Below are positions 6,493 to 8,465 of a DNA stretch of 8,465 nucleotides, piece by piece; position 1 is the first letter of the stretch; every line of letters starts with the position of its first letter. Made by a program: the position numbers and the translations under genes. The stretch is from Anaerolineales bacterium (lineage in GTDB: Bacteria; Chloroflexota; Anaerolineae; Anaerolineales; Villigracilaceae): assembly GCA_016789205.1 (NCBI GenBank), contig JAEURF010000061.1, positions 1-8,465 on the forward strand, read 5' to 3'. The notes below the pieces were generated by a model, which had not been told where the DNA came from, did not search any database, and was given only the letters and a program-made list of their open reading frames with translations.

Positions 6493-7299
6493 ATGAAGAA
6501 AATTTATTTAATTTTATTAATCTCAATGCTTGCTCTCACCGCGTGTGGTCAAGCCAACGCACCAGAAGCAATCCCAACGATTGTTTTAGATTCAGGCGCT
6601 AGCCCTACAACTGAATCACAACCGCAAACCAATAGCGGAAGTTTAATCACTGCATCGGCTATCATTGTTCCAATTAATAAAGTAAACCTTTCCTTTGCCA
6701 ATGTTGGCAAAGTGACTTCTGTGAACGTCAAGGTTGGGGATAAAGTCAATGCTGAGGATGTATTGATTCAACTCGACACGTCAATCCTAGAAGCGAAAGT
6801 GAAAGAAGCTGACGCAAATCTCGCCGCCGCACAAATCCAAGTTAAATATCTCATTCGCGTTGGCACCGATGCTCAACATCTTGAAGTGGCTGAAAATGAT
6901 GTCGCCCGCGCACAAGCCTTGTTAGATTCTGCCAAAGCAATTCTTGCATCACAATCGAATTTAACTGCGCCGTTTGCTGGCACAATTGTTTCGGTAAATA
7001 TTGCGCCGAGTGAAACCGTTACGCCCGGTCAAGTAGTGATTGTGTTGGGAGATTTAACTGCATATCAAATTGAAACCACTGATTTAAGCGAACGCTTTGT
7101 TGGCAAAATAAAAATTGGTCAACCTGCCGATGTATTTGTCGAAGCATTGAATGAAACATTTTCTGCAAAAGTGATTGATGTTGCCCGCGTTTCTTCTACG
7201 CTTGGTGGCGATGTGGTTTACAAGGTGACGCTGGCATTTGATAAACAACCAACGGGTTTGTTGTGGGGCATGAGCGCCGATGTTGAAATGAAAGAGTGA
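6493..7299 (+). CDS. Lipoprotein periplasmic-adaptor subunit (HlyD/MacA-like), adaptor 1
   Basis: The protein is 268 residues from the ATG at 6493. An ATG at 6472 would overlap the ATPase gene and add MESIRAR. The 6493 start gives a textbook lipoprotein signal, MKKIYLILLISMLALTAC, with lipobox LTAC and lipidated Cys18. A Pro/Ser/Thr/Gln-rich linker (about 23-50) follows. The first biotinyl-lipoyl half is at about 54-98 (VKVGDKVNAEDVLIQLD) and a short helical hairpin at about 97-153. The second lipoyl half begins at NLTAPFAGTIVSV (156-168), and a beta-barrel domain runs from about 189 to the end. It would sit on the outer face of the membrane, linking the FtsX permeases to substrate or an outer partner. 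The hairpin is much shorter than in MacA, in line with no TolC-like partner. The ribosome site is weak, so expression may depend on coupling to the ATPase gene. Confidence 0.85.
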   Translation: MKKIYLILLISMLALTACGQANAPEAIPTIVLDSGASPTTESQPQTNSGSLITASAIIVPINKVNLSFANVGKVTSVNVKVGDKVNAEDVLIQLDTSILEAKVKEADANLAAAQIQVKYLIRVGTDAQHLEVAENDVARAQALLDSAKAILASQSNLTAPFAGTIVSVNIAPSETVTPGQVVIVLGDLTAYQIETTDLSERFVGKIKIGQPADVFVEALNETFSAKVIDVARVSSTLGGDVVYKVTLAFDKQPTGLLWGMSADVEMKE

Positions 7300-7306
7300 G
7301 GTTGAT

Positions 7307-8119
7307 ATGAAAAAGTTGATTGGGTCAATCTTTATTTTGACCATTTTCTTAATCGCCTCATTTCCTACCGTGATGCCTGTTTCTGCAACCCAAGCAGTCA
7401 CTTCACCTTCAAGCGACTCTGTAATTGCTTCTGCAAAAATTGCGCCTGCACAAATTTCTCAATTAAGTTTTTTGATTTCAGCATTGGTTAAAGAAATCAA
7501 AGTCAAAGAAGGTGACGTGGTGCAAGCAGGTGATGTACTGATTACATTGAACACACCAGATTTAGAATACGCCGTCATCGCCGCAGAAGAAGATTACAAC
7601 GCTCGCGCACTCGCCGCTGAATTACAAAAAGCCGAGCGTGTTAAGTATGTCAATCCAAATACAGGGTATGTGCGTTGGTATCCCATTCCACGAGAAGTGT
7701 ATCTGAAAGCTTTATCCAAAGCAGACCTATCATTTGCAGTTTGGGAATCGGCGAAAGCGATCTTGAATCAAAACACATTGCTGGCGCCGTTTAATGGAAG
7801 TGTTGTTTCTATTCATGTTGCAGTAGGCGAACTTGTGCAAACCAATCAAGTTGTATTGACTTTAGCGACATTAGACAATTTACAAATCATCACCACCGAT
7901 TTAAGCGAACGTGCCATTACCCGCGTGAAACTTGGTCAAACCGTAAATGTTTATATCGAAGCGTTAGATAAAACGGTTACAGGCAAAGTGATTCGCATAT
8001 CACCGATTGCTGATTCGAGCGGCGGCGATGTCGTTTTTCCCGTCACTATTCAATTAGATGAACAGATTGAAGGTCTGCTATGGGGGATGACTGCTGAAGT
8101 GGAGATAGAAGCGAAATAA
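7307..8119 (+). CDS. Secreted periplasmic-adaptor-like protein (HlyD/MacA-like), adaptor 2
   Basis: This 270-residue paralogue of adaptor 1 shares TDLSER (197-202), a GGDVV..VT block (239-247) and GLLWGM.A.VE (257-266) near the C-terminus. The N-terminus is a Sec-type signal (about 1-27, possible cut after VSA at 25-27). It has no cysteine lipobox, so it would be either released or held by an uncleaved helix. The lipoyl halves are at about 58-85 (VKEGDVVQAGDVLITLN) and 156-187 (LLAPFNGSVVSIHVAVGE). Between them the hairpin holds an unusual aromatic, proline-containing stretch, YVNPNTGYVRWYPIPREVY (114-132), absent from adaptor 1. GAGG at 7298-7301 precedes the ATG by 5 bases and the gap to adaptor 1 is 7 bases. 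It is probably the last gene of the exporter operon. Confidence 0.83.
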   Translation: MKKLIGSIFILTIFLIASFPTVMPVSATQAVTSPSSDSVIASAKIAPAQISQLSFLISALVKEIKVKEGDVVQAGDVLITLNTPDLEYAVIAAEEDYNARALAAELQKAERVKYVNPNTGYVRWYPIPREVYLKALSKADLSFAVWESAKAILNQNTLLAPFNGSVVSIHVAVGELVQTNQVVLTLATLDNLQIITTDLSERAITRVKLGQTVNVYIEALDKTVTGKVIRISPIADSSGGDVVFPVTIQLDEQIEGLLWGMTAEVEIEAK

Positions 8120-8235
8120 GTACATAGGTAAACAAGTACACAAGTAAAATAGTAGACAGGTAAACAAGTCGTGAGTATCATCCATTTGTTTACCTGTTTT
8201 CTTGTCTACCTGTTTACGTGCATACCTGTTTACAT
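8118..8235. repeat. Palindromic array of 8-bp units (six + strand, six - strand)
   Basis: Two 48-bp arms flank a 22-bp centre (8166-8187). The left arm (8118-8165) is six consecutive 8-mers: AAGTACAT, AGGTAAAC, AAGTACAC, AAGTAAAA, TAGTAGAC, AGGTAAAC. The right arm (8188-8235) is six 8-mers of the complementary form: GTTTACCT, GTTTTCTT, GTCTACCT, GTTTACGT, GCATACCT, GTTTACAT. The consensus unit is AGGTAAAC. The innermost pairing AGGTAAACAA with TTGTTTACCT (8158-8167 with 8186-8195) is perfect, while outer units pair imperfectly but stay in register. The array starts in the stop codon of adaptor 2 and occupies most of the 139-bp gap before the GH4 gene. It could act as a transcript-end hairpin, but there is no T-run. 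Confidence 0.85.
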
Positions 8236-8258
8236 TTCATAATCACTGGAGTTAACTC

Positions 8259-8465
8259 ATGTCAAATACTATTATCACGGTCATCGGCGCGGGAAGCGCA
8301 TCATTTGGAGAAAATACATTATCCGCATTGCTTCGTTCAAAAAAATTACGCGGCTCAACTTTACGTTTGGTAGATAGAAATGCTCAAAGCTTAGATATTG
8401 TTCAACGACTGGCAAACAGGTTAAATACAGAATGGGATGCGAAGTTTAACATCACAGCCCACACA
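8259..8465 (+). CDS. Glycoside hydrolase family 4-type NAD-dependent enzyme, N-terminal part (3' truncated)
   Basis: The frame is open from the ATG at 8259 to the window edge, giving 69 residues. The start has a GGAG site at 8248-8251, 7 bases upstream. The N-terminus is a Rossmann dinucleotide-binding fold: a hydrophobic strand ending in VIGAGSASFG (8-17), then a helix (LSALLRSKKL), then a second strand LRLVDR with the acidic D39 that usually binds the NAD ribose. GAGS followed by a phenylalanine, with 'L..LL' helix and 'VDRN..sLdiVqrLa.rl', is the pattern of family GH4 (alpha-glucosidase, alpha-galacturonidase and related enzymes, which need NAD and a divalent metal). The catalytic Cys/His metal-site residues lie beyond the edge. 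A different NAD-dependent family cannot be fully excluded. It is probably transcribed apart from the exporter. Confidence 0.72.
   Translation, partial: MSNTIITVIGAGSASFGENTLSALLRSKKLRGSTLRLVDRNAQSLDIVQRLANRLNTEWDAKFNITAHT

Noticed and set aside
8118..8235. The octamer array considered as a CRISPR.
   Set aside because: Units are 8 bp, contiguous and without unique spacers, and the orientation inverts at the centre; no cas genes are nearby.

Overview
The window reads as a moderately AT-rich bacterial chromosome segment with every gene on the + strand. Codons often end in A or T. Protein style (a lipoprotein adaptor, LolCDE/MacB-like exporters, a pseudooxynicotine-hydrolase-type alpha/beta hydrolase, a GH4 enzyme) and the abundance of short palindromic intergenic repeats fit a Chloroflexota (Anaerolineae-like) genome. 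That placement is an inference; no rRNA or other taxonomic marker is present.

Layout. (A) 2-2472: the 3' end of one ABC-2-type permease, a second ABC-2-type permease overlapping it by 4 bp, a 68-residue two-helix membrane protein, and a 397-residue alpha/beta hydrolase starting 2 bp after it. The ATPase expected for this exporter would lie upstream, outside the window. (B) 2592-8119: a TetR-family regulator followed 1 bp later by an exporter operon made of two FtsX/MacB-type permeases, one LolD-type ATPase and two periplasmic-adaptor (HlyD/MacA-like) proteins. The first adaptor is a lipoprotein and the second has a Sec signal without a lipobox. The regulator, as first gene, probably controls its own operon. 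(C) 8259-end: the N-terminus of a GH4-type NAD-dependent glycosidase, probably a separate unit.

How it works together. Section B looks like a complete asymmetric export machine: a heterodimeric FtsX pair (as in LolC/LolE) powered by one ATPase dimer, with two related adaptors anchored differently. Section A looks like a drug- or lipid-type ABC-2 exporter with an associated hydrolase. The two exporters share strand and may be functionally linked, but a 119-bp gap with a long inverted repeat separates them.

The most unusual DNA lies between genes. All four intergenic gaps longer than 10 bp contain an inverted-repeat element, and all four elements are different: an 8-bp-stem hairpin (1029-1049), a 14-bp-arm inverted repeat (2483-2536), a three-way structure of two hairpins inside an outer stem (4499-4554), and a 118-bp palindromic array of twelve 8-bp units, six on each strand (8118-8235). 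No tRNA, rRNA, CRISPR array, transposase or convincing intrinsic terminator was seen.
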